Of a stretch of 64,000 nucleotides of DNA, positions 55,065 to 64,000 are shown piece by piece (positions within the stretch are counted from its first letter, which is position 1; each line of letters starts with the position of its first letter). The DNA lies in NCBI GenBank assembly GCA_019925095.2, contig CM034391.1:8770551-8834550 (forward strand), read 5' to 3'. The DNA comes from Dendrolimus kikuchii (lineage: Eukaryota > Arthropoda > Insecta > Lepidoptera > Lasiocampidae). A model generated the notes under the pieces. The model was given only the letters and a program-made list of their open reading frames with translations, was not told the origin of the DNA and made no database searches. A program made the position numbers and the translations under genes.

Positions 55065-55955
55065 AATAGGAAAATGTTATTTCTAAATTTAACTTGTTGT
55101 AATTAGGTATATAATGTTCATAACTTTTTCATTACTTTGCTTACTGATAATAATAGTAAGTTAGTACATAGTAAATCATCTCGAGTTATTGGGGAATAGA
55201 CCGTATGTGTCCCAAGCCTAAATAAGGCGAATTGGCAGGTTTTACATATCGGTAATGTCGATGTGCAGATATCCCCACGTTTTTCTACATCATTGGCACG
55301 TCATTAGGTACGCAAGGTATTTTAAGCGGACCGCAAGACATTGAAAATGATAGTTTTGTGGCGTATTAGCCACTAAATTAATGACTTTCCTAATGCAAAG
55401 TTAGTGAAAGGGAAATATTAATTTATAGGTGAATTTTAACACATAATTATCTGACTGCTTTTTTTAAATTTGTGCACAAGGTAAAAATAAAACAAAACAT
55501 GGTTTTATCTCTGTTATTTTTAAAAATAAGTAGAAATATAGAAACATCCAAGATACAAGATAATAAATTCTTGTCATTTACTAATTTCACAAAAAAATGC
55601 ATTGCATACTGCATCCACATATGTATCGTTTTGGTCATCGCGTAGAGACGTTGTTATTAGATAAATTGCATTATATAAAATTTAATAAATCTCTTGAATG
55701 TAGGTTCCGGAAGGGGAAGCTACATTCAAAAATTTGCGCTACTAAACCTAATGATACAATTGTGAACAAAACTTTTAAATACTTACATAGACCACGAATA
55801 CGAAGTATTAGTAAAGATATATCAAAATTTTAATTGCATATTCTTATTTATAAATATATTTGGCATGTTGCTTTTAACCCTACAAAATTCACATAAAACA
55901 ATAATACTATAAAAATACGTAAAATTAAATATTAATATGTGTGAAATTAGATTAT
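55065..55955. other. Region between the convergent RRP4 and CTL 3' ends
   Basis: No clear gene. A plus-strand frame at 55597-55833 (78 codons, basic C-terminal half with LHRPRIRSISKDISK) has no family I recognise and sits alone; I do not call it a gene. Confidence 0.4.
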
Positions 55956-55970
55956 CTCTATTTATTACAA

Positions 55971-55976
55971 ATTACA
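55971..55976 (-). terminator. Polyadenylation signal of the CTL gene
   Basis: AATAAA on the minus strand, about 685 bp after the CTL stop codon, in an AT-rich 3' region with no other gene in between. Confidence 0.5.
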
Positions 55977-56657
55977 CAAGTAGTTTGAGACATACAATTT
56001 GATAAAAACTTTAATATACAATGTACAATAATAGAAAATAAAATTTCCGCTAAACTTTATGTGCATGTATTGCGGGAAGCGGAATTCACAAGCTGGTGTC
56101 CGTAAAGGTCTCGTTCATTTTAACACGAAGCGTCCCCCTATTTACTGTTGACTCGGTATTTGGGGTCGACCTCAGTGTTGTCGATTACCCTTAAAGTCCC
56201 TAATATGCACGCAATTTAGGGAAATATCGTACTGGGTGAAAGCGTCCATACTTCATCCTGTCCTTGCGGGATTTTCCCTTCTTCAAAAAAGAGGCTATCA
56301 TTCATTGTGGTATGTATATATATACGTAGTACATAACCCAATGAGTAAGCAACAGATTTTTGTGGGTAATAATAGCTCAGAACAATACCTACAGAGATAC
56401 TAATGTTCCTGATCCCGGTAGTTACCTGTTCTCATACAAAATCAGATATTTTGTCAGTGAGGTAACCTTCTGTTAAGTTTAAAACAAAATTTAGCGTAGA
56501 ATATAATATTTTTTTCGAAGATTTTTCCGTAGGGATATCGTAATCACAATGTAATAATAATTTCGGTGCTTTGGTAAAACAATTTCAAGAGAATTAAAAA
56601 AAATGTCCTTAGATAAGAATTATTTCATACTGAACACATCATTATTGGCACGTTTTT

Positions 56658-63250
<6,593 letters not shown>

Positions 63251-63535
63251 CTGGAACGAAAAAATCCATTCTAGGTATATACGGTAGGTATTTAAAATTG
63301 CTAAAGTAAGAAAGAGCTTCTTAGCAATTTTATGTTAGTTTTCATGACGAAATTTGCGAAGGAGATAGATTGTAGTAGGTGTCACAGGGTGTCTTACAGG
63401 CAGGCCGGCTATTTTTTTTGTCAAAAACCAATTAAAAGAGTGAATGCACATTTGTGCAGGTATAAGGTACGGATATGAAAATTTAGTCTTAATAAGGAAT
63501 ATTGTTTTAATTTCAATAAGTATTTTTAAATACAA

Positions 63536-63748
63536 TAAGCCGGTTGCATAAGGTTGCTTAAATTTATTTAAGAAACACAAAACGTATTTAACACCCTTAA
63601 ATACAATTAGCGTCTATAGCACAACGCAAAATTCGCCGCTAAATATGTTTAAAGAACTGTCAATACGTTTTGTGTAAAACGTATTTAGGCAGTTTAATGT
63701 GATTAACTAATTTTATTTAAAGGCGATCGTTATGCAAGCGGCATAAGT
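63536..63748. mobile_element. Probable MITE with imperfect inverted ends
   Basis: The left end (GCCGGTTGCATAAGG..TTAAATTTATT) and right end, reverse-complemented (GCCGCTTGCATAACG..TTTAAATAAAA), pair imperfectly. AAACGTATTTA blocks near the centre are also inverted. It lies in the intron upstream of the first CTL exon seen here. Confidence 0.5.
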
Positions 63749-63884
63749 TTCAAAATCAAGTAAATAAATAACACCTTAAGGCGATGCGATTTATTATAAT
63801 AATCGGCATTAATAAATTTAAGAAAGGCCTTGTAGCGGTAAAGTGTGATTATATATTTGCATTAGACGACACCAAGACTAAAAT

Positions 63885-64000
63885 TGCGCAAGGTCGCCGG
63901 TAAGCGCTGGATGGGGAAGGCAGAAGAACGTGAGTGGCGCCGACTTGGGGAGGCCTACGTCCAGCAGTGGACGATTATTGGCTGACGACGATGACGAAGA
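63885..64000 (+). repeat. 3' end of a lepidopteran LINE/SINE-type repeat (cut by window edge)
   Basis: Blocks GGCCTACGTCCAGCAGTGGA and TTGGCTGACGACGATGACGA are typical of lepidopteran retroposon 3' ends, which finish in GATGATG-type repeats. The copy runs off the right edge. Confidence 0.6.

Overview
The window is nuclear DNA of an insect, most likely a moth or butterfly. It is AT-rich and loosely packed with genes. It holds four recognisable protein-coding genes, three of them interrupted by short introns with GT/AG boundaries, in a background of transposable elements. Those elements have the usual lepidopteran mix: tRNA-derived and poly-A-tailed SINE-like repeats, DD37D mariner/Tc1 elements, short Helitrons ending CTAG|T, a Penelope-like element, non-LTR fragments and many MITEs. 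The lepidopteran assignment rests on this repeat style and the protein sequences; no species can be named from the sequence alone.

Layout. (1) 0.65-2.75 kb: a GC-rich upstream block followed by an intronless gene for Brinker, the repressor of Dpp/BMP targets. The upstream block carries an exact match to the Mad/Medea/Schnurri silencer motif (940-955). (2) 2.8-37.6 kb: a gene-poor stretch with no convincing host gene. It holds SINE-like repeats, a Penelope-like element with a perfect 177-bp tandem duplication, a non-LTR fragment, two maT (DD37D) elements, MITEs, two short Helitrons, microsatellites and several unexplained GC-rich islands. (3) 37.65-47.23 kb, minus strand: Mediator subunit MED18 in five exons. 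Its large introns are filled with a Helitron, a maT element carrying two further insertions, and a ~3-kb pogo/Tigger element whose decayed transposase is followed by a PHD finger. (4) 49.10-54.94 kb, plus strand: exosome subunit RRP4 (EXOSC2) in five exons, divergent from MED18. Its second intron holds a solo LTR split by a hAT-type element that itself carries a non-LTR fragment. (5) 56.66-63.25 kb, minus strand: the last seven exons of a choline-transporter-like (CTL/SLC44) gene whose 5' end lies beyond the right edge.

The genes do not form a pathway. MED18 and RRP4 are general transcription and RNA-processing factors arranged head to head. I see no prokaryotic-style operon, CRISPR array or defence island. 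The observations most worth pursuing are the intact Dpp silencer element upstream of brinker, the pogo element with a PHD finger, apparently split start codon and subterminal repeats, and nested insertions whose target-site duplications can be read directly.
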